DNA of 64,000 bases from Ipomoea triloba (Eukaryota; Streptophyta; Magnoliopsida; Solanales; Convolvulaceae). Of this stretch, positions 36,055 to 49,652 are shown in pieces (position 1 is the stretch's first letter; each line of letters begins with the position of its first letter). The notes under the pieces are model-generated. The model was given only the letters and a program-made list of their open reading frames with translations, had not been told where the DNA came from and searched no databases. The stretch lies in the NCBI RefSeq assembly GCF_003576645.1, contig NC_044922.1, positions 692,535 through 756,534 of the forward strand, given 5' to 3'. Position numbers and translations under genes: made by a program.

Positions 36055-39000
36055 CTACTGGCGTTTCGGTAGAGGAAGCAAGCAGTCATAGACGCGCTCC
36101 ATTCGTGAAGTAATCTTCAGTTTATGTGCAGTCGGGATGTCTGATTTTGCCAGATCGATGATATCCTGTCTCAAACTGATACACGATGCGGGCAGGCAGA
36201 ATGTTATACAAATACCCATCTGTATGTATATGTTCAAATGGCTTCAAGCCAAAACAACGAAAAGGCGAGCATACCTTATCCATTCGCCAGTTGCCCTCGC
36301 GTGCAACTCTGCTGCACAGTGCAGGCGGTCCAGATAATAAAGCACCAAGCCGAAAATGAATTGAGCATCCTTTTCCTGAAAGTCGTACGTAAAGAGCTTT
36401 GGAAGAAATTCCCAGGGAACAATATGAATATAATAGTTTGACACCATTCAAGTCATATCCATTTTGACGGTTTTTCTTTCATAGCTATTATAGGTGAAAG
36501 ATTAACGCACTAAAACAGGAATTGTAGTTTTTTGAGCTCTATGGCATTTCTATCTGTCGAGAGAATGCAACTGAACGCTGGCTATGGACTCACAAAAAAA
36601 AAAAAAAACATAAAAGTAAAGTCATCGAGCGTATAGTTCAAGAGAAGTGTTCTTACTAGTCCTTGGTCCTTGCAGCTTTCTAATTGCATAATCCTTCTCT
36701 CAACTTGTACAATAAGGAGTCGTCTTTGAATTCGAGCAACTCTTCCCCTGCCTTCTGCTCTAGTATCCTGATTCAAAATTTAAAAAAAATAAAATAAAAA
36801 ATTTCACTGTGCGAGAAATGCGGGGCAGATACATACATCCAGGCAATTTTCAGTTTGTAATTTGCATTTTCTTCTCTTTTGGTTTAAGGAAAGCACTAAA
36901 CCGCATTATCTGCTCAAGTGCACAAGCTTTTGCATATTTATCCCGTACTAAATTAGACTACAAAGAAATAAAAAGCGAATCTTACCTGTTTAAACCATGC
37001 ACGCACCAACATGATTACGATAAGGGAGAGGAAAAAGGCTGGTAAAGCGGCTAGGATAGCAAAGTTAATTTCATTTGCTCGAAGAATTTGATCCAGCTCA
37101 AGCATTGCCCTGATTTGAAAAGCTTCTATCAGGGAAAAGAATGAAAAGAAATTGACATCTAAGAAGAAATGATTTCGGGATAACAGCATTAGCCTATTTA
37201 ACTCACTCCTCAATGTCAAGTTTTAGCTTCTGGACCTGAAATCATAAAACAAAATGTCATATGCCAAAACCGGACACTATTATCATTCTCTAAAAAACTA
37301 GCATGTGAGATAGTACGGTATGTTATACCTGGATAAGTAAAGCACGGGCAAGCTCCCCGGAGAGAAGATTTTGGAGTGGATGCATCACTTCTTTTTCATA
37401 TCTACACTAACAAGAATCGCTTCAGAGCGTATTTGCAGAACCGCAATAATAATGCATGCTTACATCTTGCACAAATACAGATCAAATAACTGACCAAAAG
37501 TTTGGCATGATATATTTTCAGATAAAAGTTAAAGATTCAGAGATTACAGATGCAGTACAAGTCCATGGGTAGCTAATTAGCTATCAAATTGCGATGCCTT
37601 GTGTAAGGACTTTGCACTTACGTGCCACACCAGATTCACTTTTGGGTTTCAAGTAATAACGATCTAATATATCTAAGGTTTTTAATAACAAAATACAGGT
37701 ATTTATGAAAACTTAGGTAGAAGTTGCTTTTTCAAACAAAAAGCAGCCATTTTTTAGAGAGGCCAAGCTGTAAGGAAACATTAATTCAATTTTTTGCAAG
37801 CATTGGCAAAAAGGAGGGGGGGTTCGCACCTTTCCATTACTACTTCTAGCATTTCATTGTCTGTGGCATTCTCTGGAAGCATTGTACCTTTTGTTTGCTC
37901 GGTGAAAGCTCGCAACATTCTGCAAATCATTTCATTCAACGATAAATTTTTAAAAAATAAAAAATAAAAAGGCTTGGCGGGTCAACAAGTCGGGATATTC
38001 AAGGCTCAAGCTACTTGTGAGCCGGTTTGCTCATATGCAAAACTAGATTACATGACTTGATATAATGTTTTAAACAACCGTCAATCAGCAATTCAGAGCA
38101 TGCAAAATGCTCTGAATTTGCAGTAGTTAACAAACCTGTGTAGAGAGTTAGCAGTTATCTGTACTTCTTCAGGCTCCATTGCACCTTTCTGCCTCTTCCT
38201 GAATGTATGGAAAAGGTCATCTCTTATCGAGAGAAGCTGATGGAAAATAAAAAAACAAATCAAATTCAGCATAGATGAGAAAAATTCAGTAAGCTGAATG
38301 GCATAGGCATCAATCACAAATGCCAAATACAATAGGAACTCAGTTGAAACAAATCTCTCAGAATTTCATTACTAACACTATTAAAAGAAATTCTGAGGTG
38401 TATGAGGAGATTATTCAGTCAAAGAGATTTATCGTTGAGCTATGGAATTTCATGAAAAAAATGAGTATTGAGATTCAATATTAGTCATGATATGCTGCTC
38501 ACCGGTTGCTCTACATGATCATTCCAAAAACTAATTGTTGATTCTTTTGCTTCACAAATCCAATTGTCAATGTCAGAACTCCCCATTAAACGGCTATGGC
38601 GGAGAAGCCATATAGAACAGATAGAGATGCCAACGATCCCACACGTATAGCGCATCCAGTGAAGAGTTACTTTCCTTGGCCTCTTGTGCTTCATAACCTA
38701 GGAAAAAATATCAAGCAAAGACGTAAAATCCTAAAATTGAAGGAGAAACAAAATTAACCAGGACACTAAGTAAATGTGATAGATAATTAGATATGAAATC
38801 CAAGAGATACTTCCTTCTCTGTTAATCTTGGAAATTATAAAGAAGCTCTTGTGCGAAAATTAGTAGTTCCGAGATAGTATAACAAAGTAATCAGAAATAC
38901 AGAATGTGGAACACATAAACTCATAACCAGTTGGTTTGGAAGAATGGCATACCTACTGGGTTAAGAACACCACTTAACCCTTGCATAAATTAAAAAGATT

Positions 39001-41601
39001 GCTTAATAGTTTGCAGAAAGAATTTGTGAGCCACAAAGTATCCTTCTCTTTACAAAAAATAACAAAAAAGTAATTCTAGATGAAGATGAATTCGTTATAG
39101 AGGATAAAGAAGGGATAGAGCTAATCATTGGTGTTTTATTTTTCCATAGAAGGCAAAGAGTTTTCTTTTCTTACAATTTGCTGCTGTACAAACAGATAAA
39201 TCAAAACCTCTTTCAATGGTTTCTAAAATTTCAAAAGACAATCATGGGAAAAAAATACAAATAAACACCGAGTATAAATCAGCAAGAACGATTCGAGATC
39301 AGAATTCTTACTATTGTAGATAAGTATGACTCCAATTTTTGTAGATTTTGGTTAATAAAGTTGATAGCATCTTGAACCTCACTATCTGTCCACTGAGAAC
39401 CATCCTGATTTACTTCTGGAAGTTTCTCAAACATTAGAGGACCTGAATAGCTTCCCTCTACAGAAGAGTCTTTCTGCAACAGGGTTATCAAAATAAAAGC
39501 AGTAGTGTAATCAGCAAATAAAAATATAACTTTGTAATAATTAAATTTGAACAATTAAAGGCAAGAAAAAACCCCTTCACCTGACGTGTTGCATGGAAAT
39601 CTCCAATAGAAGCCTCCAATATCAGAAACAGATCATTGATCTTTACCAATAATAATGACACTGACTTCTCAGGGTCATTGACTAAGTCATATCCAGCTGT
39701 GTCCACCACCATGTAGATCTATTGCATTCAACAGAAGTCGGTGATTCATATGCTAACAATATTTGCAGGTATACAAGTTTAAGTCATCAAAATTCATGGA
39801 CAGATGGTACCAAGATGTCTCTTTTCAGCTTTTTATTTATTTATTTTTGGGTACATTTGATGGGAATGGAGATTGAACCTGCAAACTCCTACCTAAAGTC
39901 TTTGGCTTAATTAGTGAATTAGTCAACACTCAACACACGGAGAAATATAACATAACAATACTAAATGGCAACCACATCAACACGGGGATGAGAAACTGAA
40001 GTTATACTGCATGATTAAGTGACCTGAAATCGCCAATTTGTTGATTGAGATGTCTTAGTACTTAAGATGTGAAGTACTATATCGATCTATATCATTAAAT
40101 ATTATGGTGTACCATTAATTGGAACTTCACAATGATAAACTAATCTTGTAATTTTCTTTTGCATTTGGAAATATAGGTCATTTTTTACCCACTGAACTAA
40201 ATGGCATAACTGATACCACTATCAAACACCTAAGTCAATAGCAGGAGTCTTAGTAAAGCTAAAAGAGCATATTAATTAAATGTTAGAATTTTAACAAACT
40301 GAAACTATAACACTGATACATGTATACATTAAATTATATTCTTAGTAGGAGAAAAACCTGAGCCAGAAAGGTAGCCAAACAGTATCTTAAACTGCTCAAC
40401 ACAGTTATTCTCTCAGATATATAAGAGGATGCCAGACCATACGTGTGCTGTTTCCCAGAACCATCACTAACATAACCACGTATCAATTCAATTGTGCCAT
40501 TAAAAAATGCACATGGACCTCTCCCACATATCATGAAGTATGCTTTTCGAGCATTGGATTCCTGAGTGTAGATAGGTAAACAAAAATATTCCAATGATCA
40601 AAATTGCTAGAAAAAATTAAGGCCAAATGGAAGTCTACCATAATAAAATACTGGTCACTAACCTCAGCTTTAGATTGCCAAAATTCTAGGTTCTTCTGGA
40701 TGTAATGCAAGTTTAAGAAAGTGTGTTCAATAATGTTCTCCAAAACATTAAAAATTCTGGAATTTTCAGATGCAGTCCTGCACATATGAAACCAATAGAA
40801 CCTTAACTAAACCCCACAATGCCAAACTTGAAACACATGAAACGAACTAGTGACCAAGAAAGAAAGTAAAGTCTGAAGAACCATATTATCAGGGGCTAAA
40901 GATGCTAGCCATGGGTTAACCATCTTTTCAGATTGGTTAAATCCTTTAAAGCCTCCCATTTTTCTACTGGGAAGGAAAAAAAAATTCCACTTTTTATCAA
41001 AGCAATCACCTTTACCATTCACTTTGTGGTAACACACTTTTAAAAAACCATCTTTCTAGCCATTAGAACTATGCTAGTGCTTTTTTACTTATCCTTAACA
41101 ATTTATTTCCTTGTTTCAACATAAAAACTCCCCAACAATGGAAATTTCCAATGATCATAATAGCATAATAATACCAGCTTCAATCACAACAAAATCTCAC
41201 CATTTAATTGAAATTAAGCCCTGAAAACAGTCATGATCATCACAAATGAAAGATTTCAAAATTTCTTAGCAATTTCACCAATCAACTGAAGAAGCATTAT
41301 TATTGGCACACACTAGAACTCAGATATAACAAGAGAGGTCAAAATTTTACATGGGGGAAGAGGAGACCGAGGCAGAGGTAGGCAGAGGGACGGGGAGGCA
41401 AGTCTTCCTCCGTCGGCGCTTGGCGGCGCCGCCTCCGCCGCCGCCGCCGCCATAGAGATTTGAGATTCCAGCGAGCAGGCTCGAGCCGTAGGTAGATGAA
41501 GTAGCGGGCAAAAAGGTACGAAGCCGGGTCCAGAGATAGTTGGAGTATAATGAGACTAACGTTTTTACGTCCTTCGCCGGCGCCGGCGACGGAGAATCCA
41601 T
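36055..41601 (-). CDS. DGS1: DGS1-type mitochondrial outer-membrane protein (NCA2 family), 14 exons
   Basis: Exons are 41351-41601, 40663-40777, 40358-40561, 39581-39718, 39312-39473, 38503-38697, 38136-38236, 37830-37919, 37329-37401, 37207-37235, 36986-37109, 36657-36767, 36275-36375 and 36055-36175. All junctions are GT/AG and in frame, giving 604 aa, close to the roughly 600 aa of Arabidopsis DGS1. Family blocks include NRxARKAYFM-like AYFMICGRGP, EKLPEVNQDGSQWTD, VTLHWMRYTCG, LMGSSDIDNWI, MEPEEVQITANSLHR, MLELDQILRANEINFAIL and RVARIQRRLLIV. Two membrane segments are seen, GIVGISICSIWLL and AILAALPAFFLSLIVIMLV. DGS1 sits in mitochondria; a mutant form changes galactolipid synthesis in Arabidopsis, and yeast NCA2 affects ATP synthase gene expression. 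Exon 1 carries a glycine run from a GCC repeat (about 41430-41450). Confidence 0.93.
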
Positions 41602-41913
41602 TGCTAGCGTGGTAGGTGATCGCTCACAAATGATATCGTGCGCCTGGTCAATTGGTCAAACGTTTCGTTCTCTGCTCATTTAGTAGGGCTTGTTTGGTTT
41701 GGGTAATTAGAGGATAAATAATAATTTGCCCTACAATAACTTTTTCATCAAGTAACACAAATAGGATCAACTTTAAATTTTCAGATAAGTTATCCCACCT
41801 AATACTCTAATAGGAGTGTTATTAATAATGTTTTCGACGATGAAAATCCTGAATTTTCTAGACCAGAACCCAATGTGCCTAATTGCCTAAATGAACTAGG
41901 CGGATAAGGGCAA

Positions 41914-42129
41914 ATTATTGCATGGACCATAGTCTACACAGCTGTGTGGACCCAAAATAAAAAATACATTATTTTTGTACTGTAGGTACATTATTTGATA
42001 GTATATATCAAATAATGTACCTTCAGTACAAAAATAATGTACCCTAAAACAATGTACCTACAGTACAAAAATAATGTACTTTTTATTTTTGGTCCACACA
42101 GCTGTATGGACCATGGTCCATGCAATAAT
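41914..42129. mobile_element. 216-bp MITE with TIRs beginning ATTATTGCATGGACCAT
   Basis: The left end ATTATTGCATGGACCAT is matched by the inverted right end ATGGTCCATGCAATAAT. Inside each end lies a CACACAGCTGT(G/A)TGGACC palindromic block, then mirrored AATAATGTAC motifs across the centre. No gene is carried. It sits in segment 1 upstream of the first TPS gene and I saw no equivalent in segments 2 and 3. Confidence 0.8.
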
Positions 42130-42421
42130 GATTGGCTAATAAGGTATTGGGCCAAGAACACTAGAGCCCAGCTTTGGACCCTCATTTGCCTTCTTAATTG
42201 GGCTCAAATCCATTGTTGGGTATTTGGATAGGTTAGCCAATTATCTCATCAATTTCATATCATTTTTGTTAGAATCTATTTCAAAAATTTTTTATATAAT
42301 CTATGTAAGCAGACGACTTTCACATATATGACTCAGTAATATCTACAAGATTGCGAAGTATCTTGTGCTCAGATGACACATGTAGTGGCTCTTTTTCAAA
42401 TACACTATCGTAATTATAGAT

Positions 42422-42540
42422 AACACTTGTTTGAGACCGTCTCACATGTCTCAATCCATGAAACGAGTATGATTTTTGATTAATGGGTCGAATTTTTGAC
42501 CTCATTAATTAAAAATTCGATCTGTCTCACACAAGTTTTT
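42422..42540. mobile_element. Short MITE with AACACTTGTTTGAGACCGTCTC termini
   Basis: The left end AACACTTGTTTGAGACC pairs with the inverted right end TCTCACACAAGTTTTT. A GATTAATGGGTCGAAT block and its inverse fill the centre. The same family occurs at 63556-63702. Confidence 0.75.
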
Positions 42541-42952
42541 GCCCTTAATTATAGCAATGCCACCGTCATTTTTCCCAATTTCTCATTATTCATTGGACTA
42601 TTACATGTTTGCAAGTTAGTCAGATAGTGATTGGAATTAAAATTTATATAGTCACAATAATAGTATAATACTACTCATTAATAATTGGGTTTTAAAAAAC
42701 AAGTTCTTCATAATAATTTCAATTCATTGCACATATAGGTAGTCTTTGTTAGTATTCTTGCATTGGTAGTACGGAGTATCTGGTATTCATGTGAATTTGT
42801 TTAATTTGCATAGGATCCTAACTCAAGTTAGAATTAGAATTAGTACTATCCAGGTGGGCTGAAGCAGGGGTAGCCCACATTTGTAAAAGAGCGGGTTTAA
42901 CGGGCCTGACCACTAAGACTCGTGGCCCGCATTGGGTTAGCCCGAGGGCCAG

Positions 42953-42956
<4 letters not shown>

Positions 42957-43000
<44 letters not shown>
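42957..43000. repeat. (TA)n microsatellite
   Basis: An uninterrupted run of 22 TA units. Confidence 0.97.
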
Positions 43001-43003
<3 letters not shown>

Positions 43004-43589
43004 CAAGTTGTACTGTGTACGCATGATTGCATGAACCAGTGAACCACCTAGCTTTATCAATAATATATATATTAAAGTATGAATTACAAAAAAAAAAAAA
43101 AACAAATTAAACAAAAGCGAGCGGGCCCACTAATCTGCGTGGGGCGGATTAGAGTTGCATGAACCTTAAACCACAGGCTGGTTCGTAAAAGTCCGTAAAA
43201 AATTAAGCTTGCGGTGGGGCCGCCACCCTGATTTGACAATACTAGTTACAATATAACAACTAGCTAGGGCGACTTAGCTTGTAATTCATTAATTGATACT
43301 GTTGAGTTGTTGGTAGCCTATCAATGTAAAAGACATTGGTATAAGCGGTAATGTAGAAGAGTTATGAGTAGGCTAGATTAATCGCGAGATGTATGTTATT
43401 ACGTTTTATGAGATCAAACGTTTATAATTATGTCACATATTGCATCTAGTAACGAATATACAATTTTATTTCTTTATATCTACATAACAATATCCAACAT
43501 CCTGTTTTGATGTGGACATATTGAACTTGGTTCTCTACGCCTCTGCCCAACAATAATTGCGAGATGTGAATACTAGAATGATAATGCCA

Positions 43590-43680
43590 AAGACCTTGTG
43601 GTTTAGTGGCACCCGGTTTACACTCCCACATAGAAGGGAGTGTGTTTGAGTCTTAGCGGAGGCGACTGTTGTAATTGTGA
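43590..43680 (+). mobile_element. tRNA-related SINE-like fragment
   Basis: GTGGTTTAGTGGC resembles a pol III A box and GTGTTTGAGTC a B box, with ACACTCCCACATAG between, as in the pieces at 11385 and 63040. Ends are unresolved. Confidence 0.45.
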
Positions 43681-44825
43681 ATCAAGATCAGATGACATAA
43701 AACTTCAAGTGAGAAGCATGAGCTAATCTGATCCATTTATTTTAGGATCATACTTTATCTAGCTACTCCGATCCCTCACCCCTTTCGAGATAACTATTTA
43801 ATATTGTTTAAATTAAAGTTTGGTGCTACATATTTTTCATAAGCTATTTAGATAGTGATTGGGATCAAGATTTATATAGTTATGAACTCATTGATAATAC
43901 TACTTGTTAATTATTGGGTTTAAAAAATGAATTTAATCATGCATGCTCTTAAATTCTGAAATTAAATGAGTTATGGAGATTGACTGTTTGAGCATGCTTC
44001 ATGCAATTTCATAGCGTATATAACAAGTCTTTCCAAGTTGTTAGTTTGTTTGATATATCACGAATTTGTAGATTTTGGATGGATTTGTGCAACTTTAGCG
44101 ACCACTGTTTAGCAATAAAGTAAAACAATTGGCAAAATGGATTTCTTTAATTTCTCAGTATCTCAACCTGTTATTTAAAGATGTGTTTGGCGTGAAACTA
44201 ACATTGTGATTTAAGCCAGTAAATTATTATAAGCAGGTAAAAAATTAAATAAGTTGTCATAACTCACACTAAGAGTCAAATTTAGAACATTGTGGCTATG
44301 AAATCAACTGCTCGACTAACTTGTTTTTGCCTCTTTTATATACCAATTGTCCGACAAACTTGCTGTTGCCGCCCCCTTTATAAATAATAAATAAATATGA
44401 TCTATTCATTTGGGTAAATTAATGGTTGGGGTTGTTGGGAAATTATAGGGAAAAAGGTGGATTTTATTCATTAAATATTGAAAACTTGAAAGCTTGCAAT
44501 AATAATTATAAAATTGTCTTGATTAATCTTCTCAAAAAAAATAAAATTGTCTTGATTAATCATGATGGGTGGTTGAGATAACTCATCATTTTTTACATGA
44601 CATAGTTGCTCTCATTTGAACTCACTCATATATAGGGAAGGGTTTACGTGGTGAATCATATCCTTCCATTTAGATAATCAATCTTTGAAGATTGCTGGAA
44701 AATAAAGGGAAAAAGATAGATCTTTTAAATATAAAAAACTTGAAACTTTTTAATAATTATAAAATTGATCATGTGTTTTTTTTTTTGTAATTACTAAACC
44801 CCTTAATCATTTTATCATGATTTGT

Positions 44826-44832
44826 CTATAAA
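44826..44832 (+). promoter_or_regulatory. TATA box of TPS gene 1
   Basis: TATAAAA lies 89 bp before the ATG, within TGTCTATAAAAGCC. The surrounding leader differs from that shared by TPS genes 2 and 3. Confidence 0.7.
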
Positions 44833-44914
44833 AGCCAGCACACCAAAACTCACAATTATTCTCCACTAAATTAAAGGGGAAAAAAAGATAGAAATTAAAT
44901 TTTGTTATTCATCA

Positions 44915-47900
44915 ATGGCTGCAATAATTCTCAGTGTGCTTTCTACTTCTACATATAAACTTCCTTCTATTCATAGATCTCATGCTGCATCTTCATTTCG
45001 CATGTGTTATCACACCACAACAACAACTACAAGAAGATCTGGAAATTATGGGCCTCCCACATGGGATTTCACTTACATTCAATCACTCAACACTACTACT
45101 TATACTGTAAGCAATTTTATTTTCATCATATGAAATTAAAGTAGAAGCAAATTAAATGTTGCAAAAATATAATGGTTGCAGGGTGAGAGGTTTGTTACGA
45201 GGCGCGACGAGTTGAAGGAGAGAGTGAAAGATATGCTGAAGAATGAAGAGATGAAAGAATTGGAGAAAATGGAGATGATTGATGAGCTTCAGAGGCTGGG
45301 ATGTTCTTACCATTTTGAGGAAGAAATCATGGCAGCTTTGATGGATATCTATATGAAGAATAAGAAGAAGAAGAGTAGTAATAGTAAAGGCTTGTATGCC
45401 ACAGCTCTTGAGTTTAGAGTTCTCAGACAAAATGGCTTTAATATTTCTCCAGGTGGTAATATAATAATATATATAATTTCTCTTTATATGTATGCATGTA
45501 CATACATATATGTATATGTTGGGCGGAGGCCAGCCGGGGCGAAGGGTCAAGTCCAGCAAGTACCAAGTGGTTAAGAGATTGTTGGGCGGAAGTCTGAAGG
45601 CGAGATCAAGTCTGCTAGCACTCTGCCTGGCCTCTCGAAAATGTAGTGATATATACATATATGTATATGTTGGGCAAAGGCCGGGAGCAAAGGGCCAAGT
45701 CCAGCAAGTACCATGTTGGTGGTGGCTAAGGGATTGTTGGGCGAATCAGATATCTAATGGCAGGATCAAGTCTGCTAGCACCCTGCATGGCCTCTCGAAA
45801 ATATAGTTGTATATACATATATGTATATGTTGGGCGGAGGTCGGGGCAAAGGGCCAAGTCCAGCAAGTACTAGGTGGGTGGTGGCTAAGGGATTTTTTGG
45901 GGGATTACATATCTAAAGGCCGGATCAAGTCTGCTAGCATCTTGCCTGACTTCTCGAAAATGTAGCGGTATATATAACATTATGAACTCTTGATTGCAGA
46001 TGTATTTGATGAATTCATGGATGGAAAGAGGTCTAGTTTTAATGCTAGTCTCTATGAAGACACAAAAGGATTATTGAACTTGTACGAATCTTCTTTTCTG
46101 TCAATGGAAGGTGAAACAACTTTGGAATTGGGTAGAGATTTCTCAGCCAAGCATCTCAAACATGCATTAAAGCTGCCATTACATTGGAGGATGCCGAGGT
46201 TAGAGGCCAGAGGTTTCATTGATTCATACGACAAAGGAAAAACAACCTCGAATCCCACCCTCTTGGAGTTGGCTAAGCTAGACTTCAACATTGTTCAAGC
46301 TGTGCATTTGGAGGACTTAAGATTCGTATCAAGGTACACATTATGTTGTGACTTATTTGGCAATTTATATCAAGATACATAATTCATGTTCTTAGTGCAC
46401 ATAATTCATTTTCATTATATCGTATTTATGTATATGTATTATGAACATAAATTTATAATTGAATATATAGTTGAGATCCACAACTAGCTAGACTTATAAC
46501 TAGATTCTCAAGAGTCTATACCGCCTCCACTGATACTTGAACCCGCAACCTTTCATATGAGAGTACAACTTGGTGCTACTATATCACAGGTCTTGACAAT
46601 TCTGTACCTAATGAAGTCAAATTTTGTGTATTGGATCAGGGTTACGTTCACAATGCACCTTAGTCCACGATATAACAGTGTACCCTGGTCCACGATATAT
46701 ATATAACAATTGGACTTATTTAGAGCCGGCCTTATTCAATATAAGCATTATATTTTTTGATGTAGGTGGTGGAAGAACTCGTATATTGCAGAAAGGTTAA
46801 CATTTGTGAGGGATAGAGTGGTCGAGAACTTTTTCTGGACAATAGGATCAAACCCCAACCCTAAGTATGTTAATGGTAGAAGAACGGTGGCAAAGCTCAA
46901 CTGTTTGATTTGCACAGTTGATGATATATATGATGTTTATGGTACTTTTGATGAATTGCAACTCTTCACAGATACCATTGAAAGGTAACTATTAACTTAT
47001 GAAAGTTTTTAGGATTAGTAACCGAAAAAATAAGTAGAAAAATTGAAAAATGGACCAAACTTGTGTATTGATGATAGTTTACATCATATATTTGTTTTTA
47101 AATTTTCAAATTTTCATTTCTTCAGTTTTCCATTTCTCTATGGAAAAAAAGGAGATCTATTGTTCATCAGTATCTTTCTCTATTTCTCCAAATTTAGAGA
47201 ATTAGTTAAATGAATTTTCAAAATTCTATGAAAATGAAGAATTGTTCCTCATTTTTCAATTTGAAAAAATAGTTTTAATATCTTTTTTTTATTTTTATTT
47301 TTATTTTTTTTATAGTTGTTCTTATATGACATCATTTGATTATTATTTCAGATGGGATGATGTAACAAAAGTAGAACATCTCCCGGACTACATGAGGTTA
47401 TGCTATTTGGCACTCAACAACTTCGTCAACGAAGTTGCATACGATATTCTTAAACAACATGGCATCTTTATCTTGCATCATCTCAGAAAATCGGTATTCT
47501 AAAAAACTATTAATTTTGTTTTGGTTAATAAATCAATTAATTAATATTATAATAAGATCAAATTAGCCACTAAACTACACATGAAAATGCAATTAGATCT
47601 TACAATTTAAAAAATACAATAGACTCCTGAACAAGCCAAAGTCTTGCAATTGGGTCGAAAGTGACCAATTCACCCGGTTAACAAGTGACAGTTAACCTTT
47701 AATAAATTATTTTATTTATGTATTTTATTAATTTTAAATATTAAAAATAAAATTTTTTAAAAACTCCAACCCCCAAGTGCTTAGTTTCGTTGGAAAAACC
47801 AACACAAATATCATACATATTTACTTTCTCTCGCCCTACTTCTAAAGATAGATAGAAAAGGTTGGAGAGAATTGTTGAAAGTCATTCTCTCCTTTCTAAA

Positions 47901-49652
47901 GCTGCGCAAGGCGGCCCCACCTCCCCGTCCCCCCTCGTCATTGTTGGCCGGAGACGAAGTGCAAACGCACTTCATCTCCAACGGGCTACGCCTCTGATAG
48001 GAGACGAAGTGCAAACTACATCTCCAGTTGGCGACAAAGTGCAGACTTCGTCTTTAGTTAGAGACGAAGTGTTTTCTTCAGCATGCGACAAAGTGTAGAA
48101 TTTTTTTTATCGCGTCAACGATTGATTTGGAGAATTGGTTACTTTTGACCTAATTGCAGGATTATATGTTAGCTTGTTTATGGAGTTAATTGTGTTCTTT
48201 TAGTTGGATGGCTAAATTACATTTGTACGTGTAGTTTAATGACTAATTTGACCCTCATTCTTAATATTGTAACATCCATATTTTTTGAGTGTATATATAT
48301 GATCAGTGGGCAGATTTATGCAAAGCATACTTACAAGAGGCAAAGTGGTACCACAGTGGATACACCCCAACCTATGAAGAATACATAGAAACTGCATGGA
48401 TTTCAATAGGCTGTCCTATAATATTAGTGCATGCTTTTCTCCATGTCAACAACCCTGCGGAGTATGATGCTGCCCTTCATTGCTTGACAGATTATCATCA
48501 AATAATCCGTCTCTCATCTATCATCCTTCGTCTTGCAAATGATAAAGGCACCTCACCTGTAAGTATAAATCATTTAGTTGTTTTTGGTACAATAAAAGAT
48601 GAGATGGATATGTTATTTGTTGAGGAAAAGGAGGGATCTAAGAGATTAAGAACAAAAAATGAAGAAACAAAGGAGAGAGATCAGCAAATGAAATTTTTGT
48701 TAATTGTGATGATAAAATATTTATTAGGTTGCAAATAGGAACCTTAATGTGCATTTTAAAAATTATCCCTATAACGTACTAGTGTTCCCGCACCCCAACC
48801 CACCTAGCGAACCCAGTTCGGGTTCTAACCATTAAAATCGGTGGTCCGACACCTCTTTTTATTAATTGTGATTATAAAACATCTCGAGGTTACAAATAGG
48901 CCACCCTAAACGTTCATTTGCAAAATTACCGTTGTACCACGCTAGTGCATGCCCCACAACCCCAACCTGCTCAGTGAACCTGGTTCGGGTTCTAACCATG
49001 CACAGAAATGGGTGTTGTTGCTCCACTATTCTCCAACCCATTTTTTCAAATTAATTGTGATGATAGAACATTCAAGATTACATATAGACAACCCTAAAGG
49101 TATATTTACAAAATTACCCCTCTATCGTACCAGGCTACCCGCACCCCACACCCCAACCCATCCAGCGAGCCTGATTCGTGTTCAAATCATAGAAACATGT
49201 GTTGTCACTCTACTACACTCCAATATATGTCATGTTCCAATAACATATGAGACACAACATTATCATTCATTCTTTCTCTAATTAATTAAGTTATTTTTTT
49301 TTTAATATTCTATTCATTTTTTTAAAAAATATTTTAGGATGAGTTGAAAAGAGGTGATGTCCCAAAAGCAATACAATGTTACATGGGTGAGGCTAAAGCT
49401 TCTATCAACGACGCTCGTGGTTTTATTGATTTGGAGATGAATGAGATATGGAAGAAAATGAATAAATTTCGACTTGAAGGTGGTAGCCCTTTCTCCGGAA
49501 CATTCATTGAAGTTGCGATGAACGTTGCCAGAATGGCTCAGTGCATGTATCAACATGGAGATGGGCATGGCATCAAGAATTTAGAGACTCAGACTCGTAT
49601 CCAAACAGTACTCTTTGAACCTATTCCCTTAATTAATAATATAATGCCATGA
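44915..49652 (+). CDS. Plastid monoterpene synthase, TPS-b family (copy 1)
   Basis: Exons are 44915-45106, 45182-45452, 46000-46333, 46766-46984, 47352-47493, 48307-48558 and 49338-49652, in frame to 574 aa, with the seven-exon layout usual for TPS-a/b genes. A Ser/Thr-rich transit peptide of about 38 residues precedes RRSGNYGPPTW (RR-x8-W), required for cyclisation of geranyl diphosphate in many TPS-b enzymes. The class I aspartate motif DDIYD is present, with the upstream VRDRVVE arginine motif. The second metal site reads NDKGTSPDE. Such enzymes ionise geranyl diphosphate in plastids to make monoterpenes. The product cannot be read from sequence. Introns 2, 5 and 6 hold repeats and an insertion. 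No break is seen. Confidence 0.93.
45505..45975. repeat. Three-copy tandem repeat (~150-165 bp) in TPS gene 1 intron 2
   Basis: ATATGTATATGTTGGGC starts each unit (about 45510, 45660 and 45821). AAGTCCAGCAAGTAC and CAAGTCTGCTAGCA follow, then a TCTCGAAAAT end. The equivalent intron of TPS gene 2 lacks it. Confidence 0.85.
47738..48152. repeat. About 415-bp insertion in TPS gene 1 intron 5 with GACGAAGTGCAAAC-type repeats
   Basis: Gene 2 intron 5 runs directly from the TTTTATTAATTTTAAA block to ATTGCAGGATTATAT. In gene 1 extra DNA lies between, containing GACGAAGTGCAAAC-like words four or five times and a short C-rich tract. It could be an insertion here or a deletion in gene 2. Confidence 0.6.
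48690..49205. repeat. Three-copy ~170-bp repeat in TPS gene 1 intron 6
   Basis: Each unit has TTAATTGTGAT, a GGTTACAAATAG-like word, an AAATTACC block, CCCCAACC and a TTCGGGTTCTAACCAT-like end (starts at about 48699, 48859 and 49049). The same three-unit array is in TPS gene 2 intron 6 (about 56617-57125). Confidence 0.8.

Larger units (their letters stand above)
41602..44825. other. Intergenic region with transposon debris between DGS1 and the first TPS gene
   Basis: Contains the elements listed separately and no supported gene. From about 41860 onward it is the left copy of a segment repeated upstream of the other TPS genes. The shared anchor TATTGGGCCAAGAACACTAG is at about 42145, 50839 and (with one change) 59993. 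Confidence 0.6.

Noticed and set aside
42840..43230. hAT-like element suggested by CAGGTGGGC and CCGCCACCCTG ends
   Set aside because: The ends pair only loosely and no 8-bp target duplication could be matched.
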